DNA from: Actinomycetes bacterium
GTDB lineage: Bacteria > Actinomycetota > Coriobacteriia > Coriobacteriales > Eggerthellaceae
DNA: 43,039 nt
Direction: 5' to 3'
Assembly (NCBI GenBank): GCA_023460315.1
Contig: JAEWQO010000059.1
Location: 1-43,039, forward strand
The stretch's first letter is position 1, and every line of letters starts with the position of its first letter. This document shows positions 8,452 to 16,884 of the stretch, piece by piece. The notes beneath the pieces were generated by a model. It did not search any database and had not been told where the DNA came from. It worked only from the letters and a program-made list of their open reading frames with translations. Position numbers and translations under genes: made by a program.

Positions 8452-11367
8452 CTAGCCCTCGATTCGTTTTTCGCAGAGGGTGACCGGGCAGTACCGGCAG
8501 GCTTCGGGACCGAGGGGATCAGGGGCAATCTCTCCTGCCACCAGATTCTCCAAGCGACGGGACACGGCATCCTCGCTGGCTTCCAGCAACTCGTCGAAGG
8601 TGCTTACGGCTTCGAAGGCGATTCTGCTGCGATCCCGATCCTTGGCCGTGACAAAGGGAATGGCCTCATGCCCGATAAACCGGGCATCGTAGGCCCCTGC
8701 AATCCGACAGGTGAGGGGATTCACGTACAGCGCGGCCACCACATTGACACCCAGAAGGTCACGCGCGACCTTGGCGTAGATGAGCGCCTGCATCTTGCGT
8801 GGAAGGACAAAGGGCGCAGCGTCGTCGGCGCCGTGCTCGTCGCCTTGCACAAGGTAGTCGCCCGAGAGCGAAGACTTGTAGTCGATGATGACCGCGTTGC
8901 CTTCGCCGTCCACGTCAATGCGGTCGATCGAACCCGTTATGAGGCATCCCGCATAGGGCAGGCCCTCCCCTTTGCCGTATTCCCATTCAAAATAAGCGGG
9001 CCGATACGTGGGCAGGAACTTCTCCTCACAGCTCAGATAGCGTCGCAGCACGGGCAGCAACCCATCGCGCTGCCGACGCTCCCACGCGTCAAGCGGCACA
9101 TAGCGCTGACGGTGCCTGCGGCTCTCGTCAAACTGGGCATGGCTGCAATCCTCGAACACCTGACCGAGGATCTGCCGTGCTTCGTCGAGATTGTCCGCAG
9201 TGGTCTTTCCGAGGCCTCGCTCGTTCATGGCGCACGTGAACGAACGCAACACCTCGTGGATGAACGTGCCTCGCTCCAAGGCTGAGAACCCCTCGTCAAG
9301 CGTCTCGATGCGCAAGCGCCGCTTGGCAAACCATTGATAGGGACATTCCAGATAGCTTTCAATCTGCGAAGGAGAGAGGAAGGGGCGCGCCCGGTCGATC
9401 TGTCCCGGACGGGGCAGCACGATGAGGGAGCGCGCTCCGTCACCGATCTTTCCGGTCTCCGGCATCTCGACCAGCGCACCCGCCGACAGGGACTCACCGA
9501 GAACGTTGGCTTCGAGGTCATCCTCGCCCGCCTGTTCCACAAAGCCAAGCAGAGACTGAGGTATGCCGAAAGTTCGGTCAATGCCGACATTGTCCGCCAC
9601 CTGGGGACGGTAGCAATCGACCACCTCTTCAAACATCACGGCGGGATAAGCGGGCTCCGTCTTCTCGTCGTTCAGGCTCCGCTCCAGCACCACGGCATGG
9701 CGAGCGCTGGAAAGCGTCTCAAAGAACGCGACGCGGGCGGCAAGAAGGGGATCGGCCTGCGACAGGCAGCCAAGCTTGTCCAACAACGTTTCCAGGGATG
9801 TCACGTGCGGCCTCACGGGATAATCGCACGCGTTCAGGTTGCATACGACAACGGCATCCCAGCTTGCGCTCTCGCTTTGGGCAGCCTCATCCATGCTCAT
9901 GAGAAAGATGCGGGGGGAATCTCCCAACGTCCTGTTGATGGACACGGGAGCGTCTTGCAGCAGTCGCAGCGCGTCGAGGACGTCCACGCCGGCCGCAGCT
10001 GCCGAAGCGGCATGAGCATCAGCCATATCAAGCACCGCCATTGCCTCGTTGCGCAGAGCGGGCTCGGCCGCGTAGCGGCGGGCGACGAAGGAGCGCACGG
10101 CAGCAGTCGCAGCCGCAACGTCACCTTCCTCGATCAGGCCCACGACGCCTTTCAGCCCATCGGCCGCATAGCCGGCGAGATCGCTCAGCACCTCGTCACG
10201 TGAGACGAGGCGGTCGCCCCGCATGTGAGCGTCACAGTGAAACGCGTTTCCATAAGAGGTGCCCAGAATGGGACCGAAAAGATAATCGGCAGCCTTCCTC
10301 ACGTCAGGAGACTCGCTGGATATTATGTCGCACAGCTGAGAAAAAGCCTTGCCCAGCGGCGTCTGCACGCAGGGCACGCTGCCCGAAACGCCGCATCCAA
10401 TGCCGCGCCCGGCAAGCTGTGGGCCAAGGGCATCGAAGAGGCCGACCGGATCCTTGGCCACCACGGCGATCTGCCCCTCGAACTCGTGCGACAATCGCTC
10501 CGCAACACGTGCGATCAGCCTGTTCTCAGCAGACAGCCCCGCCGCGAACGCAAAGCCAACCGCCCCGCCGGCACCTACCGGCTCCACCTGGTCGGTGCGC
10601 CCGTAGATCACGCGCAGTACCTCGGAGAGCTCGGGGGTGCGCAATGCATCGTCGGGACAGACCGTCCCCCCCACAAAGGCAGAGGCGCCCGCACGGCCCA
10701 ACAGCTCCGCATAGGGACGGGGCATGGCCGCGGGCAGCGCGTCCAGAAGCGCAACCGCGTAGGGACGCAGCGCGTCGCCGTCCAGCAGGCATGCCGCTTG
10801 GCAGAGTTCTATGAGACCCCGCTGCTCCAAGGCCACGGCATACCCTTTCAGCACCTCGACGGCAGTCCGATCCCGCTCGGAAAGCCCAGCGGCGGCATCG
10901 AGATGGGATAGGGCAACCTCTGCGGCTCGAGCGAGCAGGTCCAGCATGCCGGGAGTCGGAGACACCCAAGCCGATTCCGAAGGCGAGCCGTCTGAACCTG
11001 CGGGCAACGCTTCCCACGACACTCGCTCCTCGTCGGATGCCGCTACGTCCAGGCGGCTCGACAGGGGAGCCTGGGCATGCTCCTTCAGCTGATGCCACAC
11101 CATCATGCGGCGCTCCAGCGCGCCGACCGGAATTCGCCCGTCGCCGTGCAAATCCCACAGGTCGCTCAACCACGACGTCAACGTCGACACGGTCACACCA
11201 AACCCCTGGCCCGCACGTGCGAGGGCACGGCGATGGCGCAGCACGTCGGCATAGTTGCCCACAAGCAGCACCGGCCGCTTGCCTGCGGCTCCCTGTTGCA
11301 TGAGGAAACGATACGCGGCCGCTTCGGCAGCTGATCGGTGAGGATGGTGTTCGACAGTCAGAGACAT
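8452..11367 (-). CDS. addB: AddB-like PD-(D/E)XK nuclease subunit
   Basis: This 971-residue protein has an inactive-looking helicase fold in the N-terminal two thirds. No Walker A GKT is visible; GKRPVLLVGNY occupies that region. The C-terminal nuclease domain carries LSPSQIESYLECPYQW, IDRIDVDGEGNAVIIDYKSS and a closing Cys cluster CRYCPVTLC. One Cys in ECPYQW plus the three terminal Cys match the AddB arrangement that holds a 4Fe-4S cluster. It partners AddA, encoded directly downstream with no gap. The start ATG (11367) has no Shine-Dalgarno but a -10-like TACAAT ends 6 nt upstream, which suggests leaderless translation. AddB proteins diverge strongly, so the call rests on the cysteines, the nuclease motif and the gene pair. 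Confidence 0.87.
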   Translation of the reverse strand: MSLTVEHHPHRSAAEAAAYRFLMQQGAAGKRPVLLVGNYADVLRHRRALARAGQGFGVTVSTLTSWLSDLWDLHGDGRIPVGALERRMMVWHQLKEHAQAPLSSRLDVAASDEERVSWEALPAGSDGSPSESAWVSPTPGMLDLLARAAEVALSHLDAAAGLSERDRTAVEVLKGYAVALEQRGLIELCQAACLLDGDALRPYAVALLDALPAAMPRPYAELLGRAGASAFVGGTVCPDDALRTPELSEVLRVIYGRTDQVEPVGAGGAVGFAFAAGLSAENRLIARVAERLSHEFEGQIAVVAKDPVGLFDALGPQLAGRGIGCGVSGSVPCVQTPLGKAFSQLCDIISSESPDVRKAADYLFGPILGTSYGNAFHCDAHMRGDRLVSRDEVLSDLAGYAADGLKGVVGLIEEGDVAAATAAVRSFVARRYAAEPALRNEAMAVLDMADAHAASAAAAGVDVLDALRLLQDAPVSINRTLGDSPRIFLMSMDEAAQSESASWDAVVVCNLNACDYPVRPHVTSLETLLDKLGCLSQADPLLAARVAFFETLSSARHAVVLERSLNDEKTEPAYPAVMFEEVVDCYRPQVADNVGIDRTFGIPQSLLGFVEQAGEDDLEANVLGESLSAGALVEMPETGKIGDGARSLIVLPRPGQIDRARPFLSPSQIESYLECPYQWFAKRRLRIETLDEGFSALERGTFIHEVLRSFTCAMNERGLGKTTADNLDEARQILGQVFEDCSHAQFDESRRHRQRYVPLDAWERRQRDGLLPVLRRYLSCEEKFLPTYRPAYFEWEYGKGEGLPYAGCLITGSIDRIDVDGEGNAVIIDYKSSLSGDYLVQGDEHGADDAAPFVLPRKMQALIYAKVARDLLGVNVVAALYVNPLTCRIAGAYDARFIGHEAIPFVTAKDRDRSRIAFEAVSTFDELLEASEDAVSRRLENLVAGEIAPDPLGPEACRYCPVTLCEKRIEG

Positions 11368-11373
11368 GGCCCT

Positions 11374-11379
11374 ATTGTA
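11374..11379 (-). promoter_or_regulatory. -10 element 6 bp before the addB ATG
   Basis: On the minus strand TACAAT (five of six consensus bases) is separated from the ATG by 6 nt, which predicts transcription starting at the start codon. The spacing equals that at the P-type ATPase gene (16845-16850). No strong -35 is visible. Confidence 0.45.
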
Positions 11380-11417
11380 CTACGGACAGCAGGAGCCAAT
11401 ACCGCGATGGATACATC

Positions 11418-11508
11418 TTCGTATGGTGCGGGTGGGCAAGGCGCGCCTTCGCATGGCGCGAGGCGGCAGGGGATACCTTCGTATGGTGCGTGGGCGGCAG
11501 GACGCACC
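11418..11508 (+). repeat. Three tandem imperfect repeats of 30-31 bp
   Basis: Units occupy 11418-11447, 11448-11477 and 11478-11508. Each begins TTCG(T/C)ATGG(T/C)GCG and ends CC. Because the unit is close to 30 bp, the plus-strand frame from 11338 to 11538 encodes 10-residue repeats of the type S(Y/H)GAxxQGxP. The frame has no Shine-Dalgarno or recognisable family, so I treat this as a DNA repeat. The wider stretch 11368-12469 contains no gene I can support. Confidence 0.6.
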
Positions 11509-11531
11509 TTCTGGAGTTGGACAAAAATTGC

Positions 11532-11766
11532 GGTTTGAAGGAGAATTTGGTCCCTTTATCTCACTTTTTTGCAGAGTTGCGAACCTGACAATACCACCTC
11601 GATTTTTTGCGGCCTTTTGACCTGCGCCTTTGCAAGCCGCTTCCGAAAGATCTTCCGCAGGTGAGTCATTGGTGATCTCGAAGTGACCCTAAAACGAAAA
11701 AACTGTCCAGCTCTCTTTTTGCAGACCCCCACCGAACCTCAAGTGAAAAACCGCCCGGTTTTGAAG
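11532..11766. repeat. Divergent duplicated intergenic module
   Basis: Two related blocks share the same signals in different order: GGTTTGAAG at 11532-11540 and GGTTTTGAAG at 11757-11766; CTCACTTTTTTGCAGA at 11560-11575 and CTCTCTTTTTGCAGA at 11711-11725; and CGAACCT at 11580-11586 and 11733-11739. The region is poorer in GC than its flanks and has oligo-T and oligo-A tracts. No open frame looks real. It resembles a dispersed intergenic element, but copies elsewhere in the genome cannot be checked here. Confidence 0.45.
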
Positions 11767-11920
11767 ATGGAAGACATTCCGTAGGAACAACGACGGGACA
11801 GCTGGGGAAATCCTTCACAAGCTTCAAAGAGACAATCGGCTCCCCATCAAAAAGCTGTTCAGATGAGCAAATCCTCCCTCCTTCGACGGCTGGACGAGCA
11901 AGACGGCCGAAGGAGCAAGG

Positions 11921-12030
11921 GCATCATGCGAGCATGCCGATTCACCTGAGCAGAAGGCCCGCTTGTGCGCACCAGGACAGGGCAACGCTGCGAGCATCAT
12001 GCGGGCACGCCGATCAACCTGAGCAGAAGG
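11921..12030. repeat. 37-bp direct repeat, two copies 73 bp apart
   Basis: Positions 11921-11957 and 11994-12030 both begin GCATCATGCG and end CCTGAGCAGAAGG, with about four differences between. The sequence between the copies (11958-11993) is unrelated to other features. Confidence 0.65.
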
Positions 12031-12294
12031 GGCCTCGGCTTCCGCCACGCCTTCAGCGAACGGCGCGGACGCATCGCCGAAGCGGGATGATCTATCGCCA
12101 AACCTCCAATGCTTCGCGAGAAGATGCCGAGAGATCCATGGATGCCGCGCTCCCCTCCGCGAGGAAGAAGGCCCCTCGTGTTTTCCGAGCTTGATGTCCG
12201 CACCGATGCCCCTCGGGAGGAACACGTTTCCTCTCGTTCCGGAACAGCAAAATCCCAAACGGCCACGCCGGCACGACAATCGTGAAGCGCGCAA

Positions 12295-12428
12295 GACACG
12301 GTGGTCAAGCGGCCCGGACCCGCAGTGCGACGCGGTGGCCAACGTCCCAGGATAACAGTGCGATGCGGCGGCCAAGCGGCCCCGACTCGCAGTGCGACAC
12401 AGCGGCCAACGTCCCGGACCCGCAACGC
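12295..12428. repeat. Four tandem repeats alternating 34 and 33 bp
   Basis: Units are 12295-12328, 12329-12361, 12362-12395 and 12396-12428. All begin GAC/GAT then (A/G)C(G/A)G or GCGG, followed by GGCCAA or GGTCAA, and end CAGTGC or CAACGC. Units 1 and 3 carry AAGCGGCCC; units 2 and 4 carry AACGTCCC, so the array has a higher-order period of about 67 bp. It ends at the palindrome beside the MoeA-family gene. Confidence 0.65.
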
Positions 12429-12433
12429 GACAA

Positions 12434-12459
12434 AGTCGCCGGGGCATGCCCCGGCGACT
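12434..12459 (-). terminator. Perfect 26-bp palindrome after the moeA-like gene
   Basis: The sequence 12434-12459 is a perfect inverted repeat: AGTCGCCGGGG, CATG loop, CCCCGGCGACT, giving an 11-bp GC-rich stem. It begins 10 bp after the stop codon at 12470 and on the minus strand runs into a short T-run (CTTTG). This is a likely intrinsic-type terminator. Confidence 0.7.
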
Positions 12460-12469
12460 CGCGCACGAC

Positions 12470-13807
12470 TCAGCGAAACTCGACGTGAATAACGTCTCCC
12501 GCCTTCGGCTGTTCGGCGCCGGGGCCCGAAGGCATCATGAAATAGGCATTCGCAGCCCGTTGTTCCGCCGATCCCGGAGAGCCTCCAGCAGGATGTCCTC
12601 TAAGCGTACCGTCCTCGCCAGCCTCGACATTGAGAAACTTGATGCCGAAAAACACAGCGCCCTCGCCTGTCGCCTCCGGCGGACGGACCTCGCCAGGAAG
12701 AGGCTTCTGAGGGTCGGGCTTCGATGATCCAGGACCGCCTGCAGGAAACGCCTCGGCCAGACGCACCGGCACGCGCTTCGGCGCGGGATCGAGCCCGAGG
12801 AATCGACGCATGAGGGGAAGCAAATAGAAGTTGAGCGTGAATGACGCTCCCCAAGGAGGACCCGAAATGCCCACGACAGGAGTGCCCGCAACGATGGCGA
12901 AGGAGCTGTGATGTCCGGGGCCATGATTCGTTTGATGGCAGATGACCTGGCCAATACCTTCCAACTGCTCCACCGACCAATCATCCGAGCCCTTCGACGA
13001 GCCCGCATTCAACACCACCATGTCGGCCACTTCGCAAGCCGTCTGCACCGTCAGGCGAATGGCCTCTGGATCGTCGGGAACAATGTTGAAGGGAACGTAC
13101 TGTCCACCCCAACGCTCGACTTTCGCCTTGACCAACAAGCTGTTCGTCTCGATGTTCTTGCCCGGGGCAATAGCTCCACCTGGCGTAACCAGCTCATTGC
13201 CGGTGGGAATGAACGCCACCCGCGGCTTACAGACCACGCGAACCGCAGTGATGTTTCCACTGGCGATACGCGCCACGTCATCCGGCGTGAGGGGTTCGCC
13301 CGCGCGCGCCAGCAGGTCGCCCGGCTTCATGCTGCTGCCAGCGGGACGTGTGCCCGCAAAGCGACGGGACGGTGCGGCATCCACCTTGACATGCTGCTCG
13401 TCTTCCGACACCTGCACATGCTCGATCACCACAGCCGTGTCAAATCCCTTGGGCATGGCGACTCCCGTGTTGGCGAACTCCCAATCCACACCGCGCTGCC
13501 AAGACGAGGTGTCAGGGATGCCGTCTTCGAAATCGTCCCAGTGCACGGCGATGGAATCCATGTTGCAGGTCAGACAATTCGGCACCTCGACGCGCGCATG
13601 GACATCGAAGGCAAGCACGCGACCGGAAGCTTCGGAAACAGGCACCATCTCAGATCGCTTGATGCGAGCCTCGCGCGCATGGCCTTCCTCGCTTGCTTGC
13701 CCATCTGGAGCAACGGCAGTCCAGCCGAAATCGTCGCCCAACTTCTCAAGCATCTGCGCGACCGCTTCCTCCCTCGAAAGCTCGATATGGTGCGAGTGGT
13801 CTCTCAT
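12470..13807 (-). CDS. MoeA-family molybdopterin molybdotransferase-like protein
   Basis: This 445-residue protein follows MoeA/gephyrin architecture. The N-terminal part has VPVSEASGRVLAFDV and NMDSIAV in place of the usual MDGYA motif, then a beta-rich segment with MPKGFDTAVVIEHV. The central MoCF-binding domain has VAFIPTGNELVTPG and VLNAGSSKGSDD (compare TGDEL and GGxSxGxxD), and GISGPPWGASFTL is near the usual PGKP position. MoeA inserts molybdate into adenylated molybdopterin in the cytoplasm. The altered MDGYA and PGNP-type motifs place it in a divergent branch common in anaerobes, so the exact step is inferred. I chose the ATG at 13807 because GGAAAGGGGAAG lies just upstream and family similarity begins there; a longer frame to 14017 has no such support. 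It probably serves molybdoenzymes encoded elsewhere, since the adjacent Dms locus is broken. Confidence 0.75.
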   Translation of the reverse strand: MRDHSHHIELSREEAVAQMLEKLGDDFGWTAVAPDGQASEEGHAREARIKRSEMVPVSEASGRVLAFDVHARVEVPNCLTCNMDSIAVHWDDFEDGIPDTSSWQRGVDWEFANTGVAMPKGFDTAVVIEHVQVSEDEQHVKVDAAPSRRFAGTRPAGSSMKPGDLLARAGEPLTPDDVARIASGNITAVRVVCKPRVAFIPTGNELVTPGGAIAPGKNIETNSLLVKAKVERWGGQYVPFNIVPDDPEAIRLTVQTACEVADMVVLNAGSSKGSDDWSVEQLEGIGQVICHQTNHGPGHHSSFAIVAGTPVVGISGPPWGASFTLNFYLLPLMRRFLGLDPAPKRVPVRLAEAFPAGGPGSSKPDPQKPLPGEVRPPEATGEGAVFFGIKFLNVEAGEDGTLRGHPAGGSPGSAEQRAANAYFMMPSGPGAEQPKAGDVIHVEFR

Positions 13808-14396
13808 GGCTTCCCCTTTCCCGCAGTCACAGCAGTGCCAGCTCGGTTTCTCGGCCAGCCTTGCCACACACGGTATCCTATGCTTGTGCAGAGATAATAT
13901 TTCATGATAATGAGGCTGCAAGGGCAATGCAAAGGAAAATCCGACTTTGGCCAATATCGGAACGGGAACACCAGACCCGCGTGGCTGCATCCTCCGCGCC
14001 ACCGAAAACCCTTTCATCCCACATCGTGCCGATCACGATTTGCATCGGGTGACTTTATCACCGGGAAGGCGACCGATTCCATCTTTATTATGTCGTTCGG
14101 TGCCGTTTATGTCGTTCGTTGCCGTTTGAAAGGATTTTCGGCGACACAGGGCGCCCTTCCTGGTGAAAGCAAGTCCCTGGCGCTCCCGTTTGTCCCTCTT
14201 TGCCAAAGGTGACGGGGCAAAGCGAAGTGGAACTCGGCACCCATCGCCGTGGCGACTTCGGCCCTGTATGTTCTGCCATCTCTTTTGGCCAGAAGACAAC
14301 GTGATGGAGGGAGGGATGACCTCATTGTCTACGATCACGACCACGCCGGCTTCATGAAAGATCGCACCTATCGCGCCGCCTGCATAGTCCGCCAAA
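13808..14396. other. Intergenic stretch between P-type ATPase and moeA-like genes
   Basis: This 589-bp stretch holds an AT-rich segment with two GATAAT motifs (about 13894-13914), plausibly part of the moeA-like promoter. It also has a 19-bp tandem duplication at 14088-14126 (TTATGTCGTTCG(G/T)TGCCGTT, overlapping copies). A minus-strand frame (14033-14419) begins inside the end of the ATPase gene and encodes a protein-like first 45 residues, but it lacks a Shine-Dalgarno and a recognisable domain, so I do not annotate it. Confidence 0.4.
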
Positions 14397-16838
14397 TCAC
14401 CGGCGCTCCCCCACTCCATGCGTGGAAGCTTGTTGGTTCAACAACGACCTGATGCTGGCCTGCGGGCTGAGGTCCAAGCGACGGAGGACCTGGGCGTTCA
14501 GCGCAACGATGACGGTCGAGAGCGACATCAGTATGGCACCGACCGACATCGGCAGGACAAAGCCTATCGGGGCTAGCACCCCAGCAGCCAGCGGGATGGC
14601 AATCACGTTGTAGCCGGCGGCCCACCACAGGTTCTGCTTCATCTTCCGATAGGTGGCCTTGGACAGCTGGATGACCGACAGGACCGAACGCGGATCGGAG
14701 CTGGCGAGGACCACCCCCGCCGAAGCTATGGCGACGTCCGTGCCGGCACCGATCGCAATTCCCACATCGGCCTGGGCGAGCGCCGGAGCGTCGTTCACCC
14801 CATCGCCGACCATCGCCACGCTGTGGCCATCGGATTGGAGCCGCTTGATCTCGGCGGCTTTATGTTCTGGTCGTACTCCGGCGAACACCCGGTCGATATC
14901 CAAGCTGCGGGCAACCGCGTCGGCCACAGCCTGCGCGTCACCGGTGATCATCATCACCCGCAAACCGAGGGCATGCAGGGCGACAACCGCCTCGCGCGAT
15001 TCCTCCCGCACCTCGTCGGTCAGCTTGAGCGCCGCGACCGGCCTCCCATCAACGACAACGTGAAGAATTATGGCGCCCTCACCTTTCCAGCGCTCCGCTA
15101 TCGGCAACTCGTCCAAGCCCTCTTCGGCAAGCAGGTAGGGTCCGCCGACCCGAACCCGTCGGCCAGACACGACGGCAGTGACTCCCACCGCCGGAGACGA
15201 GACAAACTCCGCCGCCTGCGGCACACTCAGCTTCCGCCGTCCGGCATGCGCCACAATCGCCATCGCCAAAGGATGCTCCGAGTCGCCTTCCGCAGCAGCG
15301 GCAAGAGCAAGCGCCTCATCGGCCGAGATGCCAGCATCTGAAGCCACCTCGACCTGCGTCACGACGGGCTTCCCGCTGGTCAAGGTTCCCGTCTTGTCGA
15401 AGAGCACCGTGTCGACCACGCGCATGCTCTCCAGGGCCAGACGATCCTTCACCAGCACGCCGCCCTGCGCCGCACGCTCGGTCGCTATCGAAACGACCAG
15501 GGGTATCGCCAGGCCCAACGCATGTGGGCAGGCAATCACGAGGACGGTGATGGCACGCACCACACCTTCGGAAGGCACGCCCGCGACGCTCCAGGCCAGC
15601 ATCGTCACAGCCGCCGCCCCCAAAGCAACCCAAAACAGCAGGGTGGCTGCGCGGTCGGCTATGCGCTGCGCCCGCGATGACGAGTTCTGGGCATCGGCCA
15701 CCAACCGCTGAATGCCCGCCAGCATGGTGTCATCGCCCACCGCGGTGACTGCGATATGAAGAGCAGAATCGGAGGCGATGGTCCCCGCAACCACAGCGTC
15801 ACCTTCGCCGCGTCTGACTGTTTGAGATTCTCCGCTGATCATCGATTCGTTCATGCTGGCAGAACCGGAAACGATGCGCCCATCGGCAGGAACGCGACCA
15901 CCTGGCCGAACAATGACGATATCACCAACCGTGAGCTGGGAAGGAGAAACCGCGCGAACCTCATCGGCTTCGACAACCTCTGCCTTGTCGGGCAAAAGCG
16001 CCGCCAAGGAATCGAGAGCCGAAGTGGTCTGCGCCAGCGAGCGCATTTCCAGCCAATGGCCCAGCAGCATGATCACAATCAAAAGCGCAAGTTCCCACCA
16101 GAAATCAAGCTGGTTGTCCAACAGCCCCAAGCTCGAACCGAGCGACGCGAGAAACGCAACCGTGATGGCCAGCGCAATCAGCAGCATCATGCCTGGTCGG
16201 CGGGAACGTATCTCGTCAGCCGCACCTGTCAGGAACGGCCACCCTCCCCAGAAGTACATCACGATGCCGAGGATCGGCGAAACCCCTTGCACCCAAGGCG
16301 CGTCGGGAAGCCCATAGCCCAGAAGCATGGCGAACATCGACGAGAAACCGATGGTCGGCACCGCAAGGGCAAGCATGATCCAGAACAGGTTACGGAAACG
16401 ATTGGCATGGGACCGATGGCCAGCCCCCGCATGACTCAGGTGGCCCGAAGCGGTGGAGCCGGCATTCTCGTGGCCCTCCTGGCCCCTGTGACCGGGGTGA
16501 TCCATATGACCCGCCGGGTGGGCCGTACGATCCGAATGGCCAGCATGGCCTGAATGGTTTCTCGGACCGGCATCGGCATGGCCCGCGTGGCCTTCTTGCC
16601 CGGAATGGCTCGGAGAATCCTCCTCCTGCCCACCATGACCTCCACGATCAGGCCGCTCCTCATGGCCCCTGCCATCCGCATGAACTTCATGGCCTGCATG
16701 GCTCACCTGATCCAAAGGATCCATTTTGTGGTCGGCACCAGCCGCGGGGGCATCATGACCACCATCGTGTCCGCGGTGGTTCCCATCCTGCCGATGCGCT
16801 TGATGGCGCTTTTCGCTTGCTGGAACCTTGTCTTCCAT
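14397..16838 (-). CDS. Cu/Ag-translocating P1B-type ATPase (CopB-like) with histidine-rich N-terminus
   Basis: This 813-residue heavy-metal P-type ATPase would export copper or silver across the cytoplasmic membrane. Diagnostic motifs are CPH (VIACPHALGLAIP), which marks the CopB-type subgroup rather than CPC-type CopA. Also present are SMNESMISGES in the actuator domain, the phosphorylation site DKTGTLT, the HP motif EGDSEHPLA, and the hinge GDGVNDAPAL. About eight membrane helices are visible. The first 150 residues contain roughly 26 histidines in GH, HAGH and DHPGH patterns and no CxxC metal-binding domain. The start (ATG 16838) has no Shine-Dalgarno, but TATACT ends 6 nt before it, so a leaderless mRNA is likely. 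A longer frame to 16994 adds an implausible Arg/Tyr-rich tail. No copper regulator or chaperone is adjacent. Confidence 0.9.
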   Translation of the reverse strand: MEDKVPASEKRHQAHRQDGNHRGHDGGHDAPAAGADHKMDPLDQVSHAGHEVHADGRGHEERPDRGGHGGQEEDSPSHSGQEGHAGHADAGPRNHSGHAGHSDRTAHPAGHMDHPGHRGQEGHENAGSTASGHLSHAGAGHRSHANRFRNLFWIMLALAVPTIGFSSMFAMLLGYGLPDAPWVQGVSPILGIVMYFWGGWPFLTGAADEIRSRRPGMMLLIALAITVAFLASLGSSLGLLDNQLDFWWELALLIVIMLLGHWLEMRSLAQTTSALDSLAALLPDKAEVVEADEVRAVSPSQLTVGDIVIVRPGGRVPADGRIVSGSASMNESMISGESQTVRRGEGDAVVAGTIASDSALHIAVTAVGDDTMLAGIQRLVADAQNSSSRAQRIADRAATLLFWVALGAAAVTMLAWSVAGVPSEGVVRAITVLVIACPHALGLAIPLVVSIATERAAQGGVLVKDRLALESMRVVDTVLFDKTGTLTSGKPVVTQVEVASDAGISADEALALAAAAEGDSEHPLAMAIVAHAGRRKLSVPQAAEFVSSPAVGVTAVVSGRRVRVGGPYLLAEEGLDELPIAERWKGEGAIILHVVVDGRPVAALKLTDEVREESREAVVALHALGLRVMMITGDAQAVADAVARSLDIDRVFAGVRPEHKAAEIKRLQSDGHSVAMVGDGVNDAPALAQADVGIAIGAGTDVAIASAGVVLASSDPRSVLSVIQLSKATYRKMKQNLWWAAGYNVIAIPLAAGVLAPIGFVLPMSVGAILMSLSTVIVALNAQVLRRLDLSPQASIRSLLNQQASTHGVGERR

Positions 16839-16844
16839 GGGCTC

Positions 16845-16850
16845 AGTATA
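16845..16850 (-). promoter_or_regulatory. -10 element 6 bp before the P-type ATPase ATG
   Basis: On the minus strand TATACT (five of six consensus bases) is followed by 6 nt and then the ATG at 16838. There is no ribosome-binding sequence between them, which points to a leaderless transcript. No clear metal-regulator palindrome is seen nearby. Confidence 0.45.
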
Positions 16851-16884
16851 GCGTTTTGGAACGTGCGGGTAAGTCGTTGGCACC

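Noticed and set aside
12295..12428. Possible CRISPR array
   Set aside because: The units are contiguous tandem repeats with no spacers, and no cas genes are present.
11824..12447. 207-codon minus-strand frame across the repeat region
   Set aside because: It runs through unrelated repeats, is Arg/Cys/His-rich, and has no Shine-Dalgarno or domain.
14033..14419. 128-codon minus-strand frame overlapping the end of the P-type ATPase gene
   Set aside because: The first 45 residues look protein-like, but there is no ribosome-binding site, no known family, and the second half is low quality; kept only as a note.
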